Part shown: positions 8,331 through 16,524 of the stretch, one piece after another
How positions within the stretch are numbered: position 1 is the stretch's first letter
Layout of the letters: each line of letters starts with the position of its first letter
DNA from: UBA4874 sp002399435
Lineage (GTDB): Bacteria; Bacillota; Clostridia; Caldicoprobacterales; DTU083
Direction of reading: 5' to 3'
NCBI GenBank assembly: GCA_036823195.1
Contig: DAISGI010000036.1
Span: 1-25,515 of the forward strand
DNA length: 25,515 nt
Made by a program: the position numbers and the translations under genes
The notes under the pieces: model-generated
Database searches by the model: none
What the model was told of the DNA's origin: nothing
What the model saw: the letters and a program-made list of their open reading frames with translations, nothing else

Positions 8331-8459
8331 ACTCTCTGATCGAAACATCTGCAGATCAAATGAATTGGTCCGTGCTGATGCTTATCCATCCCGCATTCTG
8401 TGAAGCGGGCTTTTCACAGCTGCCCCTCAGCCGGAGAAAAACCTGAAATATCCTCTCCC

Positions 8460-9464
8460 TCAGATATTGTCTTTCTTCAAAACAGTAACGCCGGTATCCA
8501 CCGTGGAGCCGTCCCCCTTATCACTGCCGTCCAATGCGGCGACGGCGGCTTTGATCCCTTCAGAACCCATTTTATCCGGATTCTGAGCCATTACACAAAG
8601 AAGGGAACCATCCCGGATCAGCCCAAGAATCGTATCCGATTTATCAAATCCAACACCGATGGCTTCTCCGCCCGCTTCCTTTATTGCATTGCCCGTACCG
8701 ACCGTACTGCCTTCATTGGTCCCGAAAATCCCGACGCAGCCCTGCGCAATGTAGTTGGTGGCAACGTCCTTGGACTTGGCGGCATCGCCATCACTGTACT
8801 GCGTTTCCAGGAGTTCGAAGTCGCTTCCCTCAAAGGCGGAACGGAATCCGCTCTCACGGTCCACAGTGGACTGGGTAGCGGCGTTGACACCGATAATGCC
8901 GATTTTTCCGGAAGTGACGCCTTTGTCCTTCAAAGCGGCAAGCAGTTGTTTTGCGGCAGTTGCTCCGGCTGCCTTGTTATCGGTACAAAAGGTTTTTACG
9001 GCTGGCAGATTGGCCGGAGAATCCACATAGACAATTTTTACACCTGCGGATTCCGCTTCCTTCAAAGAGGAAACGGCAGCGTCCGGGCCGTTGGCAGCCA
9101 GCAGAATAGCGTCCGCGCCGTCCGCAACCGCATTGTTGATGCATTCGATTTGCTTGGCATCATCCTTTACATCCGGCGCCGTCCATTTGTAATCGACATT
9201 TCCCAGCGCCTCCACTGCCTTCTTTGCTCCCTTATCCATATTAACCCAATGCTGATCCATCTGATCCATCGAAATCAAATAAATCCGATATTTTTCGCTG
9301 TCCCCGGCAGAACCCGTTTTGCCCGCTCCCGCGCTTTCCGAGGGCTTTGGTGCCTTGTTGCCGGAAGCAGGATTCTTCAAATCACTGCTGCAGGCAGCCG
9401 CAAACAGCAGCATTGCGCCTATGGTCAGCAAAGCAAGGGACTTTTTCCAGATGACTTTTTTCAT
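8460..9464 (-). CDS. Sugar ABC transporter substrate-binding lipoprotein (RbsB-like)
   Basis: Captures a sugar outside the membrane and delivers it to the permease. 334 residues. The N-terminus is a lipoprotein signal: MKK, a hydrophobic stretch, then FAAAC with the lipidated Cys at 25, followed by a Ser/Gly/Pro/Lys-rich linker to about residue 55. The rest is a two-lobe periplasmic-binding fold of the ribose/galactose type, including VADGADAILLAANGPDA and GIFGTNEGSTVGTGNAIKEA. The start at 9464 has AAGGAGGT 6 bases upstream; the upstream in-frame ATG at 9491 precedes this site and is unlikely. It is the last gene of the transporter operon, 62 bases after the permease. The ligand cannot be read from sequence; a pentose or hexose is expected for this CUT2-type family. 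Confidence 0.93.
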   Translation of the reverse strand: MKKVIWKKSLALLTIGAMLLFAAACSSDLKNPASGNKAPKPSESAGAGKTGSAGDSEKYRIYLISMDQMDQHWVNMDKGAKKAVEALGNVDYKWTAPDVKDDAKQIECINNAVADGADAILLAANGPDAAVSSLKEAESAGVKIVYVDSPANLPAVKTFCTDNKAAGATAAKQLLAALKDKGVTSGKIGIIGVNAATQSTVDRESGFRSAFEGSDFELLETQYSDGDAAKSKDVATNYIAQGCVGIFGTNEGSTVGTGNAIKEAGGEAIGVGFDKSDTILGLIRDGSLLCVMAQNPDKMGSEGIKAAVAALDGSDKGDGSTVDTGVTVLKKDNI

Positions 9465-9526
9465 GATATGACCTCCTTGTTCTTTATTCATTTATGATCA
9501 GAAAAGAAAGCAGGAATGCTTTCCTG

Positions 9527-10573
9527 TCAGGCCGGGGTACTTTTTCCTTCCGCTCCGGAAGCAGGACGGCTTTTCCTGAAAAAGTGGCGGGGCCGGCTGC
9601 CTCGCAGGACAACATCCAGCAAAACCGATACCACTACAATGATGCCGATAATGATATTCCGGATGGCGACCGGGGCACCTGCAAACTGCAGACCATTCTG
9701 CAAAACGCCCCAGATAAATGCACCAATCACCGTGCCCGGTAAAATGCCTTGTCCGCCAAGAGTGGAAACGCCGCCGATGACCGAAGCAGCCACCGCAAAC
9801 ATTTCATATCCATTCCCCGCATCCATGGTTCCCATGCCACTGGTGGCGCAGATGATCATCCCCACCACACAGGAGCAAAAGGCACTGACAAGATAAACCT
9901 TGATGGTGGTACTGTTGATATTGACGCCGGACAGCCTGGCTGCCTCCGGATTGGACCCGATGGCGTAAATATGCCGGCCAGTCCGTGTGCGGCTGAGCAG
10001 AAAATTGCCGACCAGCCAAAGAACTGCCGCAATCCAGATGGTATTGTACAGGCCCAGAAACCTGCCATAATAAAAGAAATTACGAAATCCTTCGGCAGCC
10101 TCGCCGATGGAATCGGTGTTATAATTGTTGTTGGCAATCTGCGCAATGCCGCGGGCAATGGTCATGGTACCCAGTGTGGCAATGAAAGGCGGCAGCTTGC
10201 AGCGGGCAACCAGCTCCCCATTGACGATCCCTATCACAAGACAGCAAGTCAGGGTGATAAAAGTGGCTACCCAGGGGTTCACTCCATTGGCCATCATGGT
10301 GGCAGAAAGCATGCAGCTCATTCCCACCACGGAACCAATGGAAAGATCAATGTTTCCGGTAATCAGGACAAAGGATTGCCCGATTCCGATAATGAGGATC
10401 GGCGCTACCTGGCGCAGCAGATTTCCCACATTCCGTCCGGAAAAGAAGGACGGGTTGAGAATGCCGAATACAACGCACAGTACCACAAGGCCTATGGTCA
10501 CTGTGATCACCTGGCCCATGCCGCGTATCGCCAGAATCCTGTGCAGGGGATTTCTTTTTTGTGTTCTTTCCAT
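9527..10573 (-). CDS. Sugar ABC transporter permease (RbsC-like)
   Basis: Membrane channel subunit of a CUT2 sugar importer (family of RbsC, MglC, XylH). About 348 residues, with around eight to ten hydrophobic segments. The conserved signature regions are present: GQSFVLITGNIDLSIGSV (about residues 65-82) and PPFIATLGTMTIARG (about 127-141). A conserved GG-V-TLGGQG region follows the cytoplasmic EAA-like part. The preceding ATPase gene stops at 10579-10581. An ATG at 10582 overlaps that stop as ATGA, but its ribosome site is only one base away. The ATG at 10573 is about 10 bases from GGAG and is preferred. The basic, Ser/Pro/Arg-rich C-terminal tail is cytoplasmic. Confidence 0.93.
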   Translation of the reverse strand: MERTQKRNPLHRILAIRGMGQVITVTIGLVVLCVVFGILNPSFFSGRNVGNLLRQVAPILIIGIGQSFVLITGNIDLSIGSVVGMSCMLSATMMANGVNPWVATFITLTCCLVIGIVNGELVARCKLPPFIATLGTMTIARGIAQIANNNYNTDSIGEAAEGFRNFFYYGRFLGLYNTIWIAAVLWLVGNFLLSRTRTGRHIYAIGSNPEAARLSGVNINSTTIKVYLVSAFCSCVVGMIICATSGMGTMDAGNGYEMFAVAASVIGGVSTLGGQGILPGTVIGAFIWGVLQNGLQFAGAPVAIRNIIIGIIVVVSVLLDVVLRGSRPRHFFRKSRPASGAEGKSTPA

Positions 10574-10578
10574 GTTTT

Positions 10579-12114
10579 TCATGCTCCTTCCGATGCGTAG
10601 GCAGAATCGGCCTTTTGAAATTTGCTCTCAAATCGGGTGGCATACTCCAGAATTTCATTTTGAGTACAGCTTTCCGGAAAAAGTTCGCCGATCATCCGCC
10701 CATCGCACATGACAAGGATACGGTCGGCAACTCCCATAATCTCCTGCATTTCAGAGGAAGCAAACAATACGCCTATCCCGTTTTTCTTGAGCTCATTCAT
10801 CAGATGATAAATCTCAACCTTCGCTGCAACATCAATGCCCCGGGTTGGCTCATCAAACATCACCACGCGGGAATTTCGGGCCAGCCATTTGCCCAATACC
10901 AGTTTCTGCTGGTTGCCGCCGGAAAGGCTTCCGGCATCTGCTTCAATATCATGCATTTTTATGGTAAGATCCTTCTGTGTCTGCCGGACCATGCTCCGTT
11001 CTTTCCTGCGGTGAACGGCGCCCAGCCTGCCGCACAGAATATCCAGGTTTGGCAGTGCAACATTATCCCGAATGGAAAGCTTGGTGCAAAGACCATCCCG
11101 TTTGCGGTCTTCCGGAACCAAAACAATCCCGGTGCGGATTGCATCCTGTGGACAGCGGATCTCCACCGGCTGTCCATCTAAAAAGATCTGACCGGATTCC
11201 CGGGCGTCCGCTCCGAAAATCACCCGGGTCATTTCGGTTCGGCCCGCCCCCATCAGGCCGGCTACTCCGACAATTTCCCCTTCATGCAGTTCAAAACTGA
11301 TGTTTCGGACCATTCTGCCGGCATTCAGCTTTTCCACCTTCAGTATGACTTTGCCGACCCCGCATTGTACCTTTGGGAACTTTTCCTTGATTTCCCGCCC
11401 GACCATGTTGGCAATCATGCTGTCCATGGTAAAGGAGGAAAAATCCCCGGTTGTAATCCGCCTCCCATCCCTCATAATCGACACGCGGTCCGCAATATGC
11501 TGCAGTTCTTCCAGACGATGGGAGATATAAACAATGCCACAGCCAGTATCCCGCAGCTTTCGGATGATGGCAAACAAATCACTTATTTCCCTTGAGGTGA
11601 GTGCGGAGGTGGGCTCATCCATAATCAGGATGCGCGCATTGGCGGAAAGCGCTTTTGCAATTTCCACCATCTGCTGTTTGGAAACAGCAAGATCCCCAAC
11701 AACCGTTTCCGGGTCGATATCCATGCCGAGACGTTCCAGAATGTTCCTTGCTTCCCGGTTCATTTCACTTGCAGACAAAACCATGCCCTTTGTCTTTTCC
11801 CGTCCCAGAAAAATATTTTCCGCAACGGTTAAATGCGTACACATGTTCAATTCCTGATGTATGATGGCAATGCCCAGCTCCTGCACCTTTTTGGGCGTCA
11901 GGCCTTCCACGGTGACGCCAAAAACCTTTATTTCCCCGGAATCCGGCTGATATACGCCGCTGAGAATTTTCATCAAAGTAGATTTGCCCGCACCATTTTC
12001 CCCGATCAGGGCCATCACTTCGCCCTCGTTCAGATCAAATGAAACATCATCCAGTGCCTTTACACCAGGAAACGATTTGTTGATATGGGAAAGCTCCACG
12101 ATCCTCCGCTGCAT
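10579..12114 (-). CDS. Sugar ABC transporter ATP-binding protein (RbsA/MglA-like)
   Basis: Energises the CUT2 importer by ATP hydrolysis. 511 residues with two fused ATPase domains. Domain 1 has Walker A GENGAGKST (38-46), a Q-loop in IIHQELN, the family-typical signature LAVSKQQ and Walker B ILIMDEPTSAL. Domain 2 has the usual altered Walker A GLMGAGRTE, an intact signature LSGGNQQ and Walker B VVMFDEPTRGID. This pattern, with both signatures and both DE pairs kept, is normal for active RbsA/MglA proteins and contrasts with the degenerate paralogue at 12329-13801. The start at 12114 fits the family; the in-frame ATG at 12162 overlaps the probable -10 element. First gene of the transporter operon. 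Confidence 0.95.
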   Translation of the reverse strand: MQRRIVELSHINKSFPGVKALDDVSFDLNEGEVMALIGENGAGKSTLMKILSGVYQPDSGEIKVFGVTVEGLTPKKVQELGIAIIHQELNMCTHLTVAENIFLGREKTKGMVLSASEMNREARNILERLGMDIDPETVVGDLAVSKQQMVEIAKALSANARILIMDEPTSALTSREISDLFAIIRKLRDTGCGIVYISHRLEELQHIADRVSIMRDGRRITTGDFSSFTMDSMIANMVGREIKEKFPKVQCGVGKVILKVEKLNAGRMVRNISFELHEGEIVGVAGLMGAGRTEMTRVIFGADARESGQIFLDGQPVEIRCPQDAIRTGIVLVPEDRKRDGLCTKLSIRDNVALPNLDILCGRLGAVHRRKERSMVRQTQKDLTIKMHDIEADAGSLSGGNQQKLVLGKWLARNSRVVMFDEPTRGIDVAAKVEIYHLMNELKKNGIGVLFASSEMQEIMGVADRILVMCDGRMIGELFPESCTQNEILEYATRFESKFQKADSAYASEGA

Positions 12115-12141
12115 TCCATTCCACCACCCTTTCGTTTTCTG

Positions 12142-12161
12142 ACTGCAATTACAGTATAGCA
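12142..12161 (-). promoter_or_regulatory. Probable transporter operon promoter with overlapping dyad
   Basis: An extended -10 element TGC-TATACT is at 12153-12161, 39 bases before the ATPase start. No good -35 is visible, which suggests an activator is needed. A dyad ACTGTAATTGCAGT (12142-12155; 12 of 14 positions symmetric) overlaps the -10 and the likely start point, so it could be an operator. Function is inferred from position only. Confidence 0.5.
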
Positions 12162-12265
12162 TCCTTCCAGGCAGGTTGGCAGGGGAGTCATTTTGGTTGG
12201 ATGGGGGGTTTTTTCAGGACTTTGGCCAATCGTACTCCGCCGGTCCCTGCTGTTCCTGCTCAGCA

Positions 12266-12293
12266 GCTTACCTGATCCGGTGAGGATCGTACC
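12266..12293. repeat. 28-bp direct repeat, copy 1 (intergenic)
   Basis: Matches 12327-12354 at 27 of 28 bases, period 61. It contains the small dyad GATCC-GGTGA-GGATC. It lies 100-130 bp upstream of the transporter promoter. Confidence 0.9.
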
Positions 12294-12326
12294 AAGGTTC
12301 AAAAGATGGCCGGAGTGGATCTGGGG

Positions 12327-12354
12327 GCTTATCTGATCCGGTGAGGATCGTACC
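12327..12354. repeat. 28-bp direct repeat, copy 2 (end of the degenerate ATPase gene)
   Basis: Second copy of the element at 12266-12293. It spans the last codons and TAA stop (12329-12331) of the degenerate ATPase gene, coding for its terminal YDPHRIR. This suggests the copy in the spacer arose from the gene end, or that both are binding sites. Confidence 0.9.
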
Positions 12355-13801
12355 CTTCCTGCGGGCTGAGAGTATGGAAATCATCCCGGGCATATTCCCG
12401 GATCAAACGGCCATTTTCCAGAATCAGAAGCCGATCAGCTATGGAAAGGCTGTCCGAAATGTTTACCGATAGCAGTATCGTGGATGTCCTGCGCTTTCGC
12501 AGCATCTCCAGAAGAGTAATAATATGATGGCGAAGATACATATCTGCTCCCAGAAAAGGCTGCATGCAGAAAACAGCTTTGGGATGATACAGATGCATCC
12601 GGTAGTATATCAGGTCATACTGTTCCCGATGGGACAATGCACGGACATCCTGTTCCGCAAGATTCGGCCCCAGATACGCCGAATACTCCTTCCTGATACT
12701 GCGCCGGATTCCAGGATTCAGCCAGATCCGTGGAATGCGCTGATCGGCTGAAATGCAGAGGTTATCCAGTACACTCATTCCCGGAAAAAGCATGGAATGG
12801 ACCGGATCCTCCTGGATAAATCCCAGTTCCTGTCCCGGCTCCGGACGGAGATGTGGTCCGCAGGGAGCGCCATTCACCTGGATGCTTCCTTTTTTTGGCT
12901 TGCATTCCCGGTTCATGAGAGACATGATGTCACCCAGAATAGTGTTGCTCCGATCCAGAATTACAACACACTCCCCCGGCCAGACAGAAAAACTCAGTGA
13001 ATGGATTGCATCGGTACACACCTGATCCATGCAAAGAACCGGCATGGAAACCGGCCGGGCAACGGGGACAGCCGGCCGCCGGAAATCCAGTGCACGATAC
13101 CAGATCGCCTCATCGCTGGAAAACGGCTGATCCATTGAAAGAACGACACTTCCTTCCTGCATGACGGAAATGCGGTCGCAGAAGGGAAAGGCTTCTTCAT
13201 GATGGGCACAGATATAGAGAAAGGAGAAACCTTTCCGGATGCAATGACGCATGAGCTTCTGAAAACGCTTCAAATCAGACGCTGACAAAATGTTGCTGAT
13301 ATCACGCACGACCACCAACTTTGTTCCTGCAAGAACCGCACGCAGAAGCTCCGCCACACACCGCTCATAGACAGGCAGATCTTTTACCAGCGCATCCGCC
13401 GGAATCGATACTCCAATCTCCCGGGTGCACCGTTCCAGCTGATCCTGCAATATCCGCGGGCGGATCCAGTATTTTTTGAACCCCCGGCGCAGAACAAAAA
13501 TATTGTCCGCCACCGTCAGATCATCAATCAAACGGCTCTGCCGGTCAATCACCGAAATCGCATTTTCGGTCATGGGGCTTTTTTGATAACTGTTTACCAG
13601 CTTTTCGTCCAGATAGACAAATCCGTAATGCAGCGGCAAATTCTTCTGCAGAAGCAGCACCAGCTCGTTCTTCCCCTGATCATTCATGGGAAGCAGCCCC
13701 ATGATTTCACCTTGAAAGATATGCATGCTGAATCGATTGAGACGGGTTACCCCGTCCACAATGCGTGTGACACGATCCATCCGCAATACTTCCTGTTTCA
13801 T
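12329..13801 (-). CDS. Degenerate two-domain sugar-ABC ATPase paralogue, probably regulatory
   Basis: 490 residues that follow the RbsA/MglA layout along the whole length, but the ATP-binding motifs are destroyed in both halves. Walker A of domain 1 (35-46) reads GLLPMNDQGKNE: a lone Gly-Lys remains and the Ser/Thr is Asn. The signature region is LPVYERCVAELLR and Walker B is LVVVRD without the Glu. Domain 2 has VVILDRSNTILGD (279-291), SHREQYD at the signature place and AVFCMQPFLG at Walker B. Q-loop-like and H-loop-like regions (VIDRQSRLIDDLTVADNIF; CAHHEE) survive. The ATG at 13801 overlaps the kinase stop (ATGA) and has AAGGTG upstream, so the gene is translationally coupled to the kinase. 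It is an intact frame, not a pseudogene. I infer a signalling or scaffold role between transporter and kinase, unproven. Confidence 0.85.
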   Translation of the reverse strand: MKQEVLRMDRVTRIVDGVTRLNRFSMHIFQGEIMGLLPMNDQGKNELVLLLQKNLPLHYGFVYLDEKLVNSYQKSPMTENAISVIDRQSRLIDDLTVADNIFVLRRGFKKYWIRPRILQDQLERCTREIGVSIPADALVKDLPVYERCVAELLRAVLAGTKLVVVRDISNILSASDLKRFQKLMRHCIRKGFSFLYICAHHEEAFPFCDRISVMQEGSVVLSMDQPFSSDEAIWYRALDFRRPAVPVARPVSMPVLCMDQVCTDAIHSLSFSVWPGECVVILDRSNTILGDIMSLMNRECKPKKGSIQVNGAPCGPHLRPEPGQELGFIQEDPVHSMLFPGMSVLDNLCISADQRIPRIWLNPGIRRSIRKEYSAYLGPNLAEQDVRALSHREQYDLIYYRMHLYHPKAVFCMQPFLGADMYLRHHIITLLEMLRKRRTSTILLSVNISDSLSIADRLLILENGRLIREYARDDFHTLSPQEGYDPHRIR

Positions 13802-14826
13802 CCCGTCACCTTCACACTGCGGGTGGTACGCGGCAAAGTGATTTCCACATCCGTGCCCACTCCGGGCGTACTGTAAACGCAAAGTCCGTATTGCTCGCCG
13901 AACAGCAGCTGAATCCGGTTGTTTACATTCACCAGGGCAATACCGCCTTCCTGGCTGTTATCCCCATTCACATGCTGAAATCGTTTCGTAGCCAGCTGAC
14001 GGTTCAACTCTGCAAGCACTTCCTTCCCCATGCCCACTCCGTTATCCGATACGGTAATAATCAGACGTTTTTCGGTTCCTTCCAGCTTGATGCGCAGATT
14101 TCCCCTGCCCATTTTTCGTTCCACTCCATGCACTATGGAGTTCTCCACAATGGGCTGTAACGTCAGCTTGGGAATACGGCAACGGATTAAACCGGCATAA
14201 TCCTCTTCTTCGTATACCACCTGCATTTGCAGCCGTTCTCCAAAACGATACTGCTGGATGAGAAAGTAGTTTTCAATATTGCCGAGTTCATCTTCCAGGG
14301 TTACCAGGTTTTCCAGATTGGAAATGGTATAGCGGAAAAACGTAGCCAGAGCCTCGGTCATTTTAGCTACCGTATTCAGCCCGGCGGCAATGGCTTCCCC
14401 CCGGATTCCTTCCAGAGTGTTATACAGGAAGTGTGGATTGATCTGATTCTGCAGTGCGATGTACTGTGCCTGCCTCTTGGTCGCATGGATCATGTCGTTG
14501 GTGGACAGAAGCTCCTGAAGCTTGTCAAAAGCCGCTTCCGTTGCGGGACTGGCAGGATGGTCCTGACTGGAAACGCCTTGCAGGGTATACCCTTCCGTAA
14601 ACAGTTCCATCATTTTTTCTGTTTCCTGAAACGGGCGTTTCAGCTCCTTCCGGATCAGGACAATCAGCAAAATATACAGAACTGCAGCAGGCAGCAGGAA
14701 AAACAACATTCGATGCAAATAAAGACAGCTGACTGCCAGAGCAAGCAACAGGACAGCTCCCAACCCGAGAAGAAGGCCAATTACCCAGGCAACCCGTTCC
14801 GATAAAAATCTCCATTTTTGTTTCAT
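13798..14826 (-). CDS. LytS/YesM-type sensor histidine kinase with minimal sensor part
   Basis: Membrane kinase that should phosphorylate the response regulator encoded just upstream. 342 residues. Two membrane segments (about 12-36 and 39-59) are separated by only a few residues. A linker then leads to the His_kinase domain with the phospho-acceptor H132 in QINPHFLYNTLEGIRG. The HATPase domain has the N box PIVENSIVHG (N229) and the G box DNGVGMG (261-267). YesM proteins usually carry a large extracellular domain of 200 or more residues between the two helices; here it is absent. The start at 14826 has GGAGG 7 bases upstream and lies 13 bases after the regulator stop; the in-frame ATG at 14865 has no such site. 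Confidence 0.93.
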   Translation of the reverse strand: MKQKWRFLSERVAWVIGLLLGLGAVLLLALAVSCLYLHRMLFFLLPAAVLYILLIVLIRKELKRPFQETEKMMELFTEGYTLQGVSSQDHPASPATEAAFDKLQELLSTNDMIHATKRQAQYIALQNQINPHFLYNTLEGIRGEAIAAGLNTVAKMTEALATFFRYTISNLENLVTLEDELGNIENYFLIQQYRFGERLQMQVVYEEEDYAGLIRCRIPKLTLQPIVENSIVHGVERKMGRGNLRIKLEGTEKRLIITVSDNGVGMGKEVLAELNRQLATKRFQHVNGDNSQEGGIALVNVNNRIQLLFGEQYGLCVYSTPGVGTDVEITLPRTTRSVKVTG

Positions 14827-14839
14827 CCCATCCCCTCCG

Positions 14840-16453
14840 TCAGGAGTAAAGCTTGCGAAATTCACCGGGCCGGACGCCGGTATTCTTCCTGAAGTTTTTG
14901 GTGAAGTATTTCAGATCTGCATAGCCGACCTGTTCACATATTTTTGCGATGGACAGATTGCTTTCCTTCAACAGTTCCTTTGCCCGATCCATTCGGACCT
15001 GGGACAAATATTCCACAAAGTTCTGTCCGGTTTCCTTTTTGAAAAGAGTGCTGAAATAGGAGGGATTAAAACCTGCCACACCACTGACCTCTTCCAGGGT
15101 AAGCGGTTCCGAAGCATGTTCCCGGATGTACTGCCTTGCCATACGGATCGGCCGGATATTCCCCCGCTGCCGGAGGGAAACCAGCTCCTCCATGGAAGAT
15201 TGGATGGCTGTGCAGAGTTCCTCCCAAACCGCACGGGCCGATGCACAATCCTCCGCACGAACCTGGAAATCGCCCACAAAGCCGTCCGTATCGGGCAATT
15301 CACAGGGAAGGCCCCGCAGAAACAGGACATAGGAACTGCACACCTCGTTTGCCAGATACAGAACATCCCCGCCCGTCGTTGATCCGCAGTTGAAAAGCCC
15401 TTCCCCCATCCGGCGGACTGCGTCCACCACCGATCGGGGATCCATAATCTCCAGTCCTTCCTCCATCTCACGAACCGTACGCGCCAAAAGAGAACGATGA
15501 TGCAGGTATGGACGATCTCCGGGCGGTGCATACAGCAATTTGCCCACTCCCTCCACCAACCGCTCATCCAGCGCACGGCGGGCACTGTCCATGGACTGAG
15601 CCAGCTCCACGGTGGTCCCCACCGCCTTCCCCAAACCTATTGAAAACCGTCCGGGAAGCAGGTCCATGTGTGCTGTCATTTCATCCAATGCCGCCTTGAG
15701 CTGACGGCGTACCGCCTGACGTTTTTCCGGAAGATAGTTCAGAATGCCCCATGCCCTGGTACCCTGAAAGAAAAACTCCGATTCCATGCAAAGCGGCCTC
15801 AATAGGGTACGTAAAATATGAAGAACTTTTCCCCCCAATACCTCAATTGCCTCCGGTGTAAGCCTGCCGGAACTTCCGTCCGCCTTGACAGCCACTGTTT
15901 CAAAGCAGCCGGGGCGCAGTGCATAATGATAGTTTTGATTGATTTGTTCCAGCTGAAGTGCCCGTGAATCCGTATTTTTGTTCAGCAGCAGGTCGGTAAA
16001 CAAGCCGGAACGCAGTCTGTCCCGGTCACTTTGCAGCCGCAGCTTCAGCTGTTCCTTCTGCGTAAGCTGCTCGGTCCGGCGCCGATAACGGTCCTGCATT
16101 TTTTTCAAAGAGGAGGCCAGTTCCTCCTGCTTTACAGGTTTGAGCAGATACTCCCCCACTCCGTATTTAATGGCAGTCTGTGCATATTCAAAGTGTCCGT
16201 ATCCGCTAATAATGATAAATTCCAGCCGGCCGCACAGCCTTTTTGCACGGCGGATCAGGTCCAACCCGTCACAGCCGGGCATACGAATATCGGTAACCAT
16301 CAGATCCGGCAAAAGGCATTCCACCAACTCCAACGCTTCCAGGCCGTTGTGAGCTGTGCCGACAATCCGCATATCAAATGCTGACCAGTCTACCAGGTTG
16401 CAGATCAGCTGACAAACCTTTTCTTCGTCATCCGCTACGACCACCTTGATCAC
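14840..16453 (-). CDS. YesN-type response regulator (receiver + AraC HTH)
   Basis: DNA-binding response regulator, 537 residues. The receiver domain (1 to about 120) begins VIKVVVADDEE and has phospho-acceptor D55 in LMVTDIRMPG and the conserved K105 in YLLKPV. A long middle section follows, without a motif I can name. The last 100 or so residues hold the two helix-turn-helix units of AraC proteins (PLTLEEVSGVAGFNPSYFS and SIAKICEQVGYADLKYFTK). The start is GTG at 16453 with GGGAG 8 bases upstream; an ATG at 16483 precedes the ribosome site. First gene of a three-gene operon with the kinase and the degenerate ATPase. The adjacent transporter operon is the likely target, by position. Confidence 0.94.
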   Translation of the reverse strand: MIKVVVADDEEKVCQLICNLVDWSAFDMRIVGTAHNGLEALELVECLLPDLMVTDIRMPGCDGLDLIRRAKRLCGRLEFIIISGYGHFEYAQTAIKYGVGEYLLKPVKQEELASSLKKMQDRYRRRTEQLTQKEQLKLRLQSDRDRLRSGLFTDLLLNKNTDSRALQLEQINQNYHYALRPGCFETVAVKADGSSGRLTPEAIEVLGGKVLHILRTLLRPLCMESEFFFQGTRAWGILNYLPEKRQAVRRQLKAALDEMTAHMDLLPGRFSIGLGKAVGTTVELAQSMDSARRALDERLVEGVGKLLYAPPGDRPYLHHRSLLARTVREMEEGLEIMDPRSVVDAVRRMGEGLFNCGSTTGGDVLYLANEVCSSYVLFLRGLPCELPDTDGFVGDFQVRAEDCASARAVWEELCTAIQSSMEELVSLRQRGNIRPIRMARQYIREHASEPLTLEEVSGVAGFNPSYFSTLFKKETGQNFVEYLSQVRMDRAKELLKESNLSIAKICEQVGYADLKYFTKNFRKNTGVRPGEFRKLYS

Positions 16454-16495
16454 GGTACCCACTCCCCCTCCACATTGATTCACTTGTACTAAATT

Positions 16496-16524
16496 ATTCT
16501 ATCGTCTTTTGAACAATCCGTCAA
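16496..16524 (-). promoter_or_regulatory. Promoter of the regulator-kinase-ATPase operon
   Basis: TTGACG (16519-16524), a 17-base spacer and TAGAAT (16496-16501); one mismatch in each hexamer. The TGA stop of the upstream araC-family gene (16521-16523) lies inside the -35. The operon can thus be expressed independently of araC. Confidence 0.75.

Noticed and set aside
8391..8415. A small hairpin CCCGC...GCGGG with CTTTT as a plus-strand terminator
   Set aside because: No plus-strand gene ends here, and the stem is only five pairs with a 10-base loop.
8400..9497. A plus-strand open frame of 365 codons opposite the binding-protein gene
   Set aside because: Shadow of the binding-protein gene, with no ribosome site and no family pattern.
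9749..10600. A plus-strand open frame of 283 codons opposite the permease gene
   Set aside because: Low-complexity, His/Gly/Asp-rich translation typical of an antisense shadow of a membrane protein.
12329..13801. The degenerate ATPase gene as a pseudogene
   Set aside because: The frame is open for 490 codons, starts with a coupled ATGA and a ribosome site, and keeps the full two-domain pattern. Loss is confined mainly to catalytic motifs, which points to altered function rather than decay.
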